29,743 nt of DNA from CAYOHY01 sp964403885 (GTDB taxonomy: Bacteria > Actinomycetota > Coriobacteriia > Anaerosomatales > PHET01). Positions 1-6,939 of the stretch are shown piece after piece. A program made the translations under genes and the position numbers. Under the pieces are notes generated by a model that searched no databases, was not told where the DNA came from, and worked only from the letters and a program-made list of their open reading frames with translations. The stretch lies in contig CAYOHY010000024.1 of assembly GCA_964403885.1 (NCBI GenBank), positions 1 through 29,743 on the forward strand, read 5' to 3'. How positions within the stretch are numbered: position 1 is the stretch's first letter; the number at the start of each line of letters is the position of its first letter.

Positions 1-90
1 TCGGCGCCGGACGCGCCGGTGCGTCGGAGTTTAGCACGCTGGAGTGATGGAGTGGAGCAGAGGGCGCCTTAGGGAGGCCAGGCACAGCAA

Positions 91-122
91 TGGGGGCTCG
101 ATCTTCGTAGATCGAGCCCCCA
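91..122. terminator. Perfect 14-bp hairpin, bidirectional terminator
   Basis: Bases 91-104 pair perfectly with 109-122 around a 4-base loop. The hairpin lies 56 bases past the stop of the minus-strand gene ending at 178, so it most likely ends that operon. On the plus strand it is followed by only three T, and on the minus strand by a weak T-rich stretch, so it may act in both directions. Bases 1-90 hold no gene that I can support. Confidence 0.7.
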
Positions 123-177
123 TTTCAGGGCCTCGGGCGTTTGTCGGCGCTTGGAGTGCCGTCCGCCCTCATGCGGA

Positions 178-552
178 TCAGTCGTTCGCGTCCGCGCGTA
201 TCACCGCGCCCGCCTTCTTGGCGGCGCGCTGCCTACGCCACTCCTCAGATTCCGCATCCCTGGAAGCACAGTACTCGCGCAGGCTTTGACGAAGAACGAC
301 TCGTGCGAAGAGAGTTTGGGCTGCGAGGAAGACCGCCAACACGCCAGCCATGACGGCCATCATCTCGACGGCCAGCATTGGTCCAACTGCAGTCAATGCA
401 ATCAGCGCGAGCAAAGACGCATGTAGCATCACCCACGAAGCTGCGATCAACTCCTTGGCAAGAAATGTCATACGGGTTGCGAGCCAAGTGAACTCGAGCA
501 CCATGAAGAATCCGATGAACACGAACGCGTAGATGGTGGCGAACATTCCCAC
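178..552 (-). CDS. Small three-helix membrane protein, paralogue of 1538-1924
   Basis: This 124-residue protein is of unknown function. It has about three hydrophobic segments, with a conserved ATRMTFL/KEL patch after the first, and ends in a charged tail (REYCASRDAESEEWRRQR). I chose GTG at 552 over the longer frame. An AGGAG lies 10 bases upstream, and the resulting length matches the paralogue encoded at 1538-1924. ATG at 546 is the alternative. It is the last gene of a three-gene minus-strand group (1538-1924, 603-1538, this one), 50 bases after its neighbour. The transmembrane part is clearly diverged from the paralogue, but the last 25 or so residues are identical, and the DNA there matches at 75 of 77 bases. 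No catalytic motif is visible; the tail is probably cytoplasmic. Confidence 0.75.
   Translation of the reverse strand: MGMFATIYAFVFIGFFMVLEFTWLATRMTFLAKELIAASWVMLHASLLALIALTAVGPMLAVEMMAVMAGVLAVFLAAQTLFARVVLRQSLREYCASRDAESEEWRRQRAAKKAGAVIRADAND
212..288. repeat. 77-bp direct repeat, copy 1
   Basis: This stretch matches 1581-1657 with only two mismatches (235 against 1604, and 282 against 1651). It encodes the C-terminal tail of the 178-552 protein. The flanking parts of the two paralogous genes are much less alike. Confidence 0.9.
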
Positions 553-602
553 GTCTCGTTTGCTCCTTATTCCGGGCTCGGCGATCCGACGAGGAAGCCT
601 CG

Positions 603-1538
603 CTAGACGCCCTTGCGCGCCTGGCCTCCGTTTACAACAGCCGGATCGCCCTCGACCTCCGCCGCTTTGGGGATGGCCCCAAGCCACCGGGCCATCGTCA
701 GGTCACGATCGCTCACGTCGAAACCTAGTGATGGCGCTCCCGCCTCCGACCGTTCCGCCCGTCCAGGCATCCGACTATCGCTGTACGCCACGAGCAACTT
801 GTATCGTCTGCCGGGAGCATCAAGCACTTTCCACCTGTTAGCGCCCACGGCGTAGCCAACCCCCGCAAACACCGCAGGGTCGAAGGTCACCAATTCGGGG
901 CAGTACGGGTCGACCACCTGGACGACGGCCATGCCGGAGGCATTGTAGACCAGTCCGGCGAAACGCAGCCGCCGCTGCAATGCAATCACCCCAACCGTGG
1001 CGAGGTTCGCGGCGGCAAGGGCTGGTCCGAGTGTCGTATGCAGACTGGGCCTGGCAACAAGGCAGGCGGCCAATACCACGGACACGAGCGTGAATGCGAG
1101 CAACGCCAATAGTGGTACCTCGCGCTGCCGGTGCGCTCGCTCGACCGCCCCCTTCGGGACAACGGCCCTCCACGGCCCAGAGCTGGGTGCGAATCTCTGT
1201 CCATCCGTGGTCGGGACCTCCGCGATTCTCACCTCGCCATGGGGCACTCCCTGTGACCCATGGCACCTCGCCCGCTCGATCGACTGGCAGCCTTCAGCCT
1301 GCACCGTAGTGACCATCAACGTGAGCACTGCGAACGGAATCGAGGTCGATGCCGCTAGCCATGGGGCGTCAGGACTTCCGGCGAGCATGCCCCACAAGAC
1401 CAGCCACGTGCCGACAAACACAACCACGGCCATGGACACTGCCAAGCCCATGACGTAAGTCGGTCGATTCCGGAAGACGAGATACACGGTGCCAGCTGCC
1501 ACAAACCACAGCAGCAGTGCTACTCCCACAATCCACAC
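603..1538 (-). CDS. Multi-pass membrane protein of unknown function
   Basis: The protein is 311 residues when started at GTG 1538. Its first G is the last base of the preceding gene's TAG stop (TAGTG), with a GAGGG-like ribosome site before it. The longer reading frame would run back through the upstream gene and was rejected. Two or three hydrophobic helices fill roughly the first 80 residues. A polar loop with Cys residues follows, then about two more helices near residues 140-195, and a soluble C-terminal domain of about 110 residues. I recognise no family. The layout (helices, loop, helix pair, soluble domain) resembles PH-like or signalling membrane proteins, but no motif supports this. 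The stop-start overlap predicts translational coupling with the small membrane protein upstream. Confidence 0.72.
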   Translation of the reverse strand: MWIVGVALLLWFVAAGTVYLVFRNRPTYVMGLAVSMAVVVFVGTWLVLWGMLAGSPDAPWLAASTSIPFAVLTLMVTTVQAEGCQSIERARCHGSQGVPHGEVRIAEVPTTDGQRFAPSSGPWRAVVPKGAVERAHRQREVPLLALLAFTLVSVVLAACLVARPSLHTTLGPALAAANLATVGVIALQRRLRFAGLVYNASGMAVVQVVDPYCPELVTFDPAVFAGVGYAVGANRWKVLDAPGRRYKLLVAYSDSRMPGRAERSEAGAPSLGFDVSDRDLTMARWLGAIPKAAEVEGDPAVVNGGQARKGV

Positions 1539-1924
1539 TAGTTGGAACCCTCGGTCATACGGCGTCCAGATCGCGCGCCTGCCTTCTTGGCGGCGCGCTG
1601 CCTGCGCCACTCCTCAGATTCCGCATCCCTGGAAGCACAGTACTCGCGCATGCTTTGGCGAAGGGCGAATCGCACGAAGAGCGCTTGGGAGGCGAAGAAT
1701 ACACCCAGGAGCACGAAACTGACGGCCATCATTTCGACAAAGAGAATGGGTCCGAACGCAAACAGTCCGAGTAGAGCGAATAGAGTCCAATTCAGTAGGG
1801 CCCAACCTGCTGATATCAACTCCTTGGTGAGAAAGGTCATTCTGGTTGCGCGCCAAACAAACTCAATGACCACGAAGACGCCAGTGAGCACGAACATATA
1901 TGTGAGGAAGAACAGCAAGTCCAT
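1538..1924 (-). CDS. Small three-helix membrane protein, paralogue of 178-552
   Basis: This is a 128-residue membrane protein of unknown function with helices near residues 3-24, 40-60 and 64-85. The tail is charged and ends in a Lys/Arg-rich stretch. ATG 1924 follows a GGAG by 10 bases. It is the first gene of a three-gene group, and its stop shares one base with the next start. The copy at 178-552 has the same architecture and an identical tail. Two copies bracketing a larger membrane protein suggest subunits of one membrane complex, or a local duplication around the 311-residue gene. No enzymatic residue pattern is visible. Confidence 0.77.
   Translation of the reverse strand: MDLLFFLTYMFVLTGVFVVIEFVWRATRMTFLTKELISAGWALLNWTLFALLGLFAFGPILFVEMMAVSFVLLGVFFASQALFVRFALRQSMREYCASRDAESEEWRRQRAAKKAGARSGRRMTEGSN
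1581..1657. repeat. 77-bp direct repeat, copy 2
   Basis: This is the partner of 212-288, same orientation, with two mismatches in 77 bases. It lies at the 3' end of the 1538-1924 gene. The copies are about 1.37 kb apart and enclose the 603-1538 gene. Confidence 0.9.
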
Positions 1925-2012
1925 GCCTGTCTAGCTCCACTTCAGGATCGTCGGTGTAGCCGCAAAGCCCTTCGATGCCCAGACCACAACCGTCGGCAGG
2001 TGCATCCTCGCG

Positions 2013-2639
2013 CTATCGGTCCGCGGCCGTCAGCTCTACCGCCCTCGCGCGGGCGGCGAATACCGTGCGGTCATGAGACTGGTCGTCTATCGCCCGGAGC
2101 GCAGGTGTATACCACGCATCATCGAGCGGCACTGGGAGGTCCTCGGGACACATCAGGGACGCCCCCTGCACTCGCGTATGCACGCGCCCTTCGGCGTCTG
2201 TACGCACTGTGACCCAGTAGAGATCCGACGCACCACTGCCGTAATGCACGGCTGGCGTAGGAATCTCGACGTCGTCGTCAGCATTCAGGGTCCCAAACTC
2301 CTCGGACTCAGCCCACTCGCGTAGCGCCTCGGGTGACATCCGCAGCTCATTCACCAACACCCAGACCCGAACGACACCTCGGCTCTCCGTCGCGTGAATC
2401 GGAACCGCATCGAAGAAGAGTTCCTCGCCCCGGGAGGCCAACGGGCTCTTTGCCCTCACGTCCTGCACCGCCATCACCGCGATGCGGCCGACACGCTGCG
2501 ACGGCTTCACCAGACGCGAGTCTTGCGCAGGAGCCGCCACCTTCGCGGGCTCGGCGGTCGCGACCTTGCAGCCACTCAGCGCCAAAGCCGCCAGGGCGAC
2601 GGCCACCACGGCCATCGCGAATCGGCTCGTGGACGTCAC
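2013..2639 (-). CDS. Putative lipoprotein of unknown function
   Basis: The product is 208 residues, starting at GTG 2639 just after a GGGGAGG ribosome site. The N-terminus is a lipoprotein signal: short basic region, hydrophobic run, then LSGC with the lipid-acceptor Cys at residue 24. The mature part is soluble and begins with an Ala/Pro-rich linker. A compact mixed domain follows with strands such as GVVRVWVLVNELRMSP and DLYWVTVRT. One more Cys sits in the C-terminal third. I do not recognise a family. It is expected on the outer face of the cytoplasmic membrane. It lies 88 bases after the start of the 1538-1924 gene and 92 bases downstream of the membrane gene at 2732, so cotranscription with either is uncertain. 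Confidence 0.72.
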   Translation of the reverse strand: MTSTSRFAMAVVAVALAALALSGCKVATAEPAKVAAPAQDSRLVKPSQRVGRIAVMAVQDVRAKSPLASRGEELFFDAVPIHATESRGVVRVWVLVNELRMSPEALREWAESEEFGTLNADDDVEIPTPAVHYGSGASDLYWVTVRTDAEGRVHTRVQGASLMCPEDLPVPLDDAWYTPALRAIDDQSHDRTVFAARARAVELTAADR

Positions 2640-2731
2640 GAATCCTCCCCTGAGCCTGCGCCGAATCGCTGGGGCTCCCCGCAACCGCACGAGACTGCCA
2701 CCTGCCCGATCACCCGAGTCCAGCAACTGGC

Positions 2732-3253
2732 TCAGGCCCCCTCAACGGAACGACTTTCCCGTGCGGATGCTCTCACGCCCAGAAGCGCGCCTAAGACGAG
2801 GCCGATGTAGACACGGAGAGGCGGCGCAATGTCACCGTCGGCCCCAAAGAGCGCGGCGGAAGTGCCGACGAGCATCCCCAACACAGCAGCACCCATCATG
2901 CGGTATATCCGGCGCGAGCGGGACTTCACCTCACCGCCCAGCAGGGTGTAGCCCAAGTACCCACACCACAACCCCGATGCGACAGCACCAACGAGCGGCA
3001 TCGCCAAAAGGCCACCCCACGCCCAGTTCACCCAGCCGGCGCTGTCACCTCCACTTGCAAACGCAGAGAACAGCAGTAGCGCCGTGAGTGCCCAAAACAC
3101 TCCCCCGGCCAGCACGGCACCTGACAGCCCCAGTGCCACCGTCAGGAACGCCCGCGTCCGTGGGCTTGGGCTAGGAGCCCAGCGTGATCCCAGCTCGCGA
3201 CGCGCCGAGTCGCCGAGAGGCTCTTGTACAACGTCTGCCCGCACGTGCCTCAT
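2732..3253 (-). CDS. Four-helix membrane protein, unknown function
   Basis: The 173-residue protein has a polar N-terminus of about 33 residues and then four hydrophobic segments (about 35-65, 80-105, 117-135, 142-160). Small residues and Gly are common in them. ATG 3253 has no clear ribosome site, but it overlaps the TGA of a short upstream frame (ATGA at 3253-3250), which could supply coupled translation. No domain is recognised. It belongs to a minus-strand run of membrane proteins starting at 3764. Confidence 0.62.
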   Translation of the reverse strand: MRHVRADVVQEPLGDSARRELGSRWAPSPSPRTRAFLTVALGLSGAVLAGGVFWALTALLLFSAFASGGDSAGWVNWAWGGLLAMPLVGAVASGLWCGYLGYTLLGGEVKSRSRRIYRMMGAAVLGMLVGTSAALFGADGDIAPPLRVYIGLVLGALLGVRASARESRSVEGA

Positions 3254-3351
3254 AGCGCGCCCATCTCAACCAGAACGACAGTAGGCAGCAGGCTACAGGA
3301 AACGCCTGCCAATGCGAACGCGTCGGCGCCGACTCGTCGCGGCCACCCCAC
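3250..3351 (-). CDS. Possible 33-aa hydrophobic peptide coupled to the next gene
   Basis: A GTG start at 3351, with AGGG six bases upstream, opens a 33-codon frame. Its TGA overlaps the ATG of the 2732-3253 gene. The peptide is a short basic start followed by a single hydrophobic stretch with one Cys. It fills an otherwise empty gap of about 105 bases after the 3360-3764 gene. The overlap and ribosome site favour a coupling or leader peptide, but so short a frame could be chance. Confidence 0.3.
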   Translation of the reverse strand: MGWPRRVGADAFALAGVSCSLLPTVVLVEMGAL

Positions 3352-3359
3352 CGCTTGCC

Positions 3360-3764
3360 CTACTGCGCGAGGCGCCCCGCGGCCGAGCCGCCCACCAGGC
3401 CGATGAACAGCCCGAAGGTGCTCGCCAGATAGATCGCCGGCGGCAAGAACAGAAGGCCCACCCAGTACTTGCGGGCGGCCCAGGCGCACAACGCGTAGAC
3501 GATCGCGTCGAACACGCCCAGCGCCACGAAGATCCCTATCGGACCCAGCGACTGAGCAAGCGCCAGCATGGGCGGCAGCTCGAGACCGGCGCCCTGGAAC
3601 AGCCCCAGCATGACCGGGACGAAGGTGATCGCGAAGCCGATCTGCACCGCCACGAACAGCGACGACACGCCAAAGGCGATCCAGAAGACCACGGCCTCAG
3701 AGCGCTCGCCGCTTCTTGGCATGCCGGCACGCGGCGGGGTGGTCTGGTTCGCGGTGGTGGGCAC
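3360..3764 (-). CDS. Small membrane protein, unknown function
   Basis: The product has 134 residues, started at GTG 3764 with AGGGAG about six bases upstream. The longer frame back to 3845 has no ribosome site and a non-hydrophobic, biased composition. A polar Thr/Pro-rich N-terminus of about 25 residues is followed by about four membrane helices, the last ending in a Gly/Ala-rich tail. Its pattern resembles small uncharacterised actinobacterial integral membrane proteins; I can assign no function. It is the first gene of the 3764-2732 group and is separated from the small gene upstream by the hairpins at 3905-3973. Confidence 0.68.
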   Translation of the reverse strand: MPTTANQTTPPRAGMPRSGERSEAVVFWIAFGVSSLFVAVQIGFAITFVPVMLGLFQGAGLELPPMLALAQSLGPIGIFVALGVFDAIVYALCAWAARKYWVGLLFLPPAIYLASTFGLFIGLVGGSAAGRLAQ

Positions 3765-3904
3765 GGGTGCTCCCTTCGGCGGTGTGTGGTTCAGACGATA
3801 CCCGTGTGCGCCCCCCAGCGGAATGCGCCATTCACGAAAGTTCACCGAGCCAATCGCGCCCTATCCATCGCAAACTGCATGACATACCCCCCAGAAACGC
3901 ATAA

Positions 3905-3930
3905 CGCCCCGCAGGAAGGCCTGCGGGGCG
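3905..3930 (-). terminator. GC-rich hairpin after the 32-aa membrane peptide gene
   Basis: Bases 3905-3914 pair perfectly with 3921-3930 around a six-base loop. On the minus strand the stem is followed by a mixed stretch with several T. It lies 54 bases past the stop of the 3984-4082 gene and before the 3764 gene, so it plausibly ends the small gene's transcript. Confidence 0.5.
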
Positions 3931-3945
3931 CGTACGTTTGGGACC

Positions 3946-3973
3946 GCCGCCGCCGGGGGATGCCGGCGGCGGC
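3946..3973 (-). other. Second GC-rich hairpin in tandem
   Basis: Bases 3946-3956 pair with 3963-3973 (11 bp, six-base loop), immediately downstream of the 32-residue gene's stop. There is no T run. Together with 3905-3930 it makes two strong stems in the 3' untranslated part of a very short message, which may protect the 3' end or add to termination. Confidence 0.4.
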
Positions 3974-3983
3974 TGCAAGGGGG

Positions 3984-4082
3984 CTAGAGGAGCTGGAGGA
4001 GCACCGCAAGTGCAACGGCTCCGGCAACGACCAGAAGCGTCCTGCCGTAGAAGACTCCACCTTCGCTGAAGCTATCGAACAT
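3984..4082 (-). CDS. 32-aa single-helix membrane peptide
   Basis: This short gene is well supported. An AAGGAG sits nine bases before ATG 4082, and the frame ends at TAG 3984. A second ATG at 4091 abuts the ribosome site directly and is less likely; it would give 35 residues. The peptide has a polar start with Asp, Glu, Gly-Gly and Tyr-Gly-Arg. A clean hydrophobic helix of about 17 residues follows and ends at the C-terminus. It is a typical one-helix membrane microprotein, perhaps a regulator or small subunit of a membrane complex. It is transcribed away from the LysR gene at 4216, so the two may share a control region. Confidence 0.6.
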   Translation of the reverse strand: MFDSFSEGGVFYGRTLLVVAGAVALAVLLQLL

Positions 4083-4180
4083 GCTGCTCATCTCCTTCTT
4101 GAACTCGGCGCGGGTTCCGCGTCGAATGTGTTTCGCCAAGTTCCATAGCAATCATCGTCCCTAAGACGGTGAAGATACAG

Positions 4181-4197
4181 TGCATGTTCCTTATGCA
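4181..4197. promoter_or_regulatory. TGCAT-N7-ATGCA inverted repeat, candidate LysR site
   Basis: A perfect 5-bp inverted repeat with a seven-base AT-rich centre lies 19 bases before the LysR start and between the divergent genes. LysR-type regulators commonly bind such interrupted palindromes in their own promoter region. Binding is inferred from position and symmetry only. Confidence 0.4.
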
Positions 4198-4215
4198 TAG
4201 CGTAAGATGTACTAC

Positions 4216-5166
4216 ATGTTGAACGTGACCCGACTCAAGATGCTTCGAGAGGTCGCCGGGCGCGGCACGATCGCCGCCGCAGCCGAGGCGCTCTTCATGA
4301 CACCCTCGGCCGTGTCGCAGCAGATGGCGGTCTTGGAGCGCGAGGCGGGCGTGCCGTTGCTCGAGCGTTCCGGACGCGGCGTGCGCCTCACCGACGCCGG
4401 CCGCCAGCTCGTCGAGAACACCGAGCGCATCCTCGCCGCCATGGAGCAGGCCGAGGCAGATCTCGCCGCCTCAGGCCGCGGCATCGTGGGCCGCGTGCGT
4501 GTCTCGGCGTTTCCCACGGCGGCGCGAAGCGTGCTCGTTCCCGCGCTCGTGAGCCTGCGCGACGAGCACCCCAACCTGCACGTTTCGATGATCGACCTCG
4601 AGCCGGAGGAGTCGCTGCCTGCGCTCAAGGCGCGAGACCTCGACGTGGTCATCACCTACGAGTGGGACGTTCTGCCCACCCTCGAGGACGCCGGCATCGA
4701 GCGCGAGGAGCTGTTCACTGAGCGCGTCTTCCTCGCGATGCCCGAGAACCACCCACTCGCGCGCCGTGGTGGCTCGGTGGCCATCGCCGAGCTCGCCCAC
4801 GAGGAGTGGATCGTAGGCCGAGACTCGACGTCGATGCTCGACCTGGTCACCGCCGCCGGCCGCCGCGCCGGCTTCGAGCCTCAGACCGACTTCCACTCCA
4901 TGGACTTCGAGGTCATCCTCGCCGCAGTTCGCGCGGGCCTGGGCGTGGCGCTCGTGCCGCCCCTCGCGCTGGTGGACTCGATGCCCGGCATCGTGGTTCG
5001 CGACCTGTCCGACCTCGACGTGAACCGCTCCGTGTGGGCCGCGATCCGCCGAGGCAGCGGTGGCAACCCGGGCATCCACGCGGTGCTGCGCGCGCTGCGC
5101 ATGGCCGCCGCCGAGGTCGCCAACCGCCTCCCCACCGCCCCCGAGGACACCCCCACCGAGGAGTGA
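4216..5166 (+). CDS. LysR-family transcriptional regulator
   Basis: This 316-residue protein has the full length of a LysR regulator. The N-terminal winged helix-turn-helix spans about residues 1-60, with the typical IAAAAEAL...TPSAVSQQ recognition pattern and the LLERSGRGVRLTDAG wing. A linker helix and an effector-binding domain of two alpha/beta lobes follow (about 87-300). I start at ATG 4216 because the family begins directly with this type of sequence; ATG 4207 in frame is possible. Neither has a good ribosome site, so translation may be weak or nearly leaderless. It is divergent from the 32-residue peptide gene and overlaps the start region of the small gene at 5172. The inducer cannot be told from sequence. 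Confidence 0.9.
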   Translation: MLNVTRLKMLREVAGRGTIAAAAEALFMTPSAVSQQMAVLEREAGVPLLERSGRGVRLTDAGRQLVENTERILAAMEQAEADLAASGRGIVGRVRVSAFPTAARSVLVPALVSLRDEHPNLHVSMIDLEPEESLPALKARDLDVVITYEWDVLPTLEDAGIEREELFTERVFLAMPENHPLARRGGSVAIAELAHEEWIVGRDSTSMLDLVTAAGRRAGFEPQTDFHSMDFEVILAAVRAGLGVALVPPLALVDSMPGIVVRDLSDLDVNRSVWAAIRRGSGGNPGIHAVLRALRMAAAEVANRLPTAPEDTPTEE

Positions 5167-5171
5167 GTCCG

Positions 5172-5510
5172 GTGCTGCGAGCTCTGATCGCGATCGTGCT
5201 GGCAGCCGGCGTGGTGCTCGCCATACCGGCCCAGATGCGCATCCAGCAAAGCGACCGCCGCGCAGGTATCGTCCAGCAGCAGCACGCCGCGTCGGCCCAG
5301 GCAAAACAGCTGGTCGCCGCCGGGGACTTGGATCGCGCCCGGCAGGTGCTGATCGACGCGTGGGCGCTCGATCGCTCGGCGATGTATCTGCGCCGCCAGC
5401 TCAAGGACGTCAACGACGCGATCTTCCTGCGCGATGCGCGCAAGGCACATCAGCAACACGCCCGCGAACAGACCGGCGGCGTTCTCGCCCCCGAAGACGT
5501 CATTCCGTAA
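5172..5510 (+). CDS. Small membrane-anchored protein with helical domain
   Basis: The protein has 112 residues, from GTG 5172, eight bases after GAGGAG at the end of the LysR gene. Another GTG at 5163 would overlap the LysR stop (GTGA) but sits on the ribosome site. Residues 1-18 form a hydrophobic helix, a signal anchor. The rest is polar and helical, with an Ala/Leu-rich stretch (AKQLVAAGDLDRARQVLIDAWALD) that looks like one TPR-like helix pair facing the outside. Its position right behind the regulator suggests cotranscription. Function unknown. Confidence 0.65.
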   Translation: MLRALIAIVLAAGVVLAIPAQMRIQQSDRRAGIVQQQHAASAQAKQLVAAGDLDRARQVLIDAWALDRSAMYLRRQLKDVNDAIFLRDARKAHQQHAREQTGGVLAPEDVIP

Positions 5511-5537
5511 CTGGGACGACAGGCCGCACCAGTTCAC

Positions 5538-5822
5538 TCACGGCGTCACGTGCAGTTTGAGTCCCAGCGAGCGCAGGACCTTCTGCACGGTTCCAAACTC
5601 CGGATTGCCGTCAGCAGACAGGGCCTTGTAGAGACTCTCGCGCCCAAGACCCGTCTCGCGGGCGATCTGCGTCATACCCTTGGCCCGCGCGATGTCGCCG
5701 AGCGCTGCGGCGAGAAGTGACGGGTCATCCTCTTCGAGCGCAGCGTCAAGATAGGCAGCCACCGCCTCATCCGAGTCGAGGTAGCGGGTGACATCCCATG
5801 GCTGGGTTTCCGTCTTGGCCAT
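5538..5822 (-). CDS. HigA-like antitoxin (addiction module antidote protein)
   Basis: This 94-residue antitoxin belongs to the family described as 'putative addiction module antidote protein' (TIGR02684-like). Its N-terminal part is the family's PWD...YLDSDE...AAYLDAALEEDDP segment. The C-terminal part is a Cro/HigA-type helix-turn-helix with GDIARAKGMTQIARETGL and RESLYKALS. It should bind and neutralise the toxin encoded just upstream and repress the operon. I start at ATG 5822 because the GGAGG at 5829-5833 is then six bases away; ATG 5828 abuts it. The Shine-Dalgarno overlaps the toxin's TAA stop, so the antitoxin is probably made in coupling with the toxin and at high efficiency. Confidence 0.92.
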   Translation of the reverse strand: MAKTETQPWDVTRYLDSDEAVAAYLDAALEEDDPSLLAAALGDIARAKGMTQIARETGLGRESLYKALSADGNPEFGTVQKVLRSLGLKLHVTP

Positions 5823-5833
5823 CGCCATCCTCC

Positions 5834-6124
5834 TTAGAGACCACGCGCCAGTCGCTTCGCATGGTCGATATCTCGCTTCTGGGTCGACTTGTCGCCGCCC
5901 GCGAGTAGAACAATCACCGTGTCGCCGTGCTTGACGAAGTAGACGCGGTAGCCCGGACCGTAGTCGACCCTGAGTTCCCGCACCCCCTCCCCGACCACCT
6001 TCACGTCACCGAGGTTGCCCAGGGAGACCCGCCGAATCCGGGCAGCGATGCGGAACTGCGCGTTGATGTCGCGCAGCGACTCGAACCACTTCCGATAGTC
6101 GTCTGTCTCCCGAATCTGGTACAT
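5834..6124 (-). CDS. RelE/ParE-family toxin, HigB-like
   Basis: The 96-residue protein matches the HigB-like RelE/ParE superfamily (TIGR02683 type). Seen in order: DDYRKWFESLRD, RIAARIRRVSLGNLGDVK, GVRELRVDYGPGYRVYF and the C-terminal LLAGGDKSTQ...DI..A. Arg and Lys positions typical of this fold are present, and length is normal for the family, so it looks intact. Members cleave mRNA, often on the ribosome; that activity is inferred here. Gene order is toxin before antitoxin, as usual for higBA and opposite to most TA pairs. ATG 6124 has no ribosome site; see the promoter entry at 6124-6170 for a probable leaderless start. Confidence 0.92.
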   Translation of the reverse strand: MYQIRETDDYRKWFESLRDINAQFRIAARIRRVSLGNLGDVKVVGEGVRELRVDYGPGYRVYFVKHGDTVIVLLAGGDKSTQKRDIDHAKRLARGL

Positions 6125-6170
6125 GCTGAGTGTATCCCCAAGGATACGCTCGCACAAACGCTAGACGGCC
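6124..6170 (-). promoter_or_regulatory. Toxin-antitoxin promoter and palindromic operator
   Basis: An inverted repeat at 6129-6152 (two 10-base arms, 9 of 10 matching, four-base centre) sits just before the toxin start. On the minus strand a TTGTGC (-35-like) and a TACACT (-10-like) are 17 bases apart. The palindrome covers the spacer and the -10. The -10 ends four bases before the ATG, so the transcript would begin at or next to the start codon. An antitoxin bound here would block RNA polymerase, the usual conditional autoregulation of such modules. Confidence 0.5.
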
Positions 6171-6874
6171 GCGTCCCTCCGTCGGGCGATCCTGCGCACC
6201 AGCGCGACCACGACGACGATCGCCAACGCCACCAGCGCCACGCAGCACGCCGTGGCACCGGGTCGCTGTGGCCCGCCACTCCACGACCCCAGCCAGATCA
6301 CCGGCAGCACGCGCGCGGAGTCGAGCCAGTCGCCTGCGCTGAAGCGCTCGGCACCGCCAAACGCGACCACGTAGGGGCCGTGCGTGACCTCACCGCTGCC
6401 CGAGCCCACCACCAGGTAGTAGCGCTCGCCCGGCGTGAAGGTCACCGTCGCCGTGGGCCCCTTCCAAAACGACGCCACCGAGAACGGCTCGAAGAAAGAC
6501 GCACGCTTCCCGCTGCCGCCGCTTTGCTCGGCGACGATACGCCGCTGGGTGGTCTCGTAGATCTGCAGTGTGGGTCGGAACCCCTCGAGCCCCACGCGTT
6601 TGGGCACGATCAGCTCCACCGTGGTAGTCACCGGCTTGTCGACCTCGAACGCGTAGGCGTCGCGCTGCTGCCCCTTCGCCAGGTAGCCGTAGATCGCTCG
6701 CGAGATGTCGGGGGACGGAAGCCGCGTCGCCTGCGGGTACGGCGTTGACGTCGCGCCTATGGCGCCCGAGGGCGTCGCAGGCTCGAGCGTGGGCACGTGC
6801 GCAAGAGCGCGCGCCGGAGCCAGCGCGCAGGCGAGCAACGCGACGGCCGCAAGGGTGCAGAACCTACCGGTCAT
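6161..6874 (-). CDS. Exported protein with C-terminal membrane anchor
   Basis: The 237-residue protein has a signal peptide (residues 1-25, ending ALA-H) and a beta-rich extracytoplasmic domain (about 55-185). A single C-terminal helix (about 208-227) with an Arg-rich cytoplasmic end follows. The domain has YGYLAKGQQRDAYAFEVDKP followed by TTTVELIVP, a pattern seen in bacterial pre-peptidase-like or surface jelly-roll domains; I cannot name the family. No LPXTG motif is seen. ATG 6874 is preceded by AGGAAG at good spacing. The gene lies upstream of the toxin-antitoxin pair and is divergent from the dehydrogenase at 6940 across a 65-base gap. Confidence 0.68.
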   Translation of the reverse strand: MTGRFCTLAAVALLACALAPARALAHVPTLEPATPSGAIGATSTPYPQATRLPSPDISRAIYGYLAKGQQRDAYAFEVDKPVTTTVELIVPKRVGLEGFRPTLQIYETTQRRIVAEQSGGSGKRASFFEPFSVASFWKGPTATVTFTPGERYYLVVGSGSGEVTHGPYVVAFGGAERFSAGDWLDSARVLPVIWLGSWSGGPQRPGATACCVALVALAIVVVVALVRRIARRRDAAV

Positions 6875-6939
6875 GGGCGCTTCCTCGTGTGAAAGACGGT
6901 CGCGGGGTATCTACCCGTCAGACGTCCGGAGGGAGTGGC

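Noticed and set aside
3250..3489. 79-codon minus frame through the 3360-3764 gene
   Set aside because: Its first half is a shadow of that gene. Only the last 33 codons, in the gap, were kept as a low-confidence feature.
3312..4148. Long plus-strand frame of 278 codons
   Set aside because: It runs opposite the 134-residue gene and the 32-residue gene, has no ribosome site, and is rich in Arg/His/Gln as expected of a GC-rich shadow.
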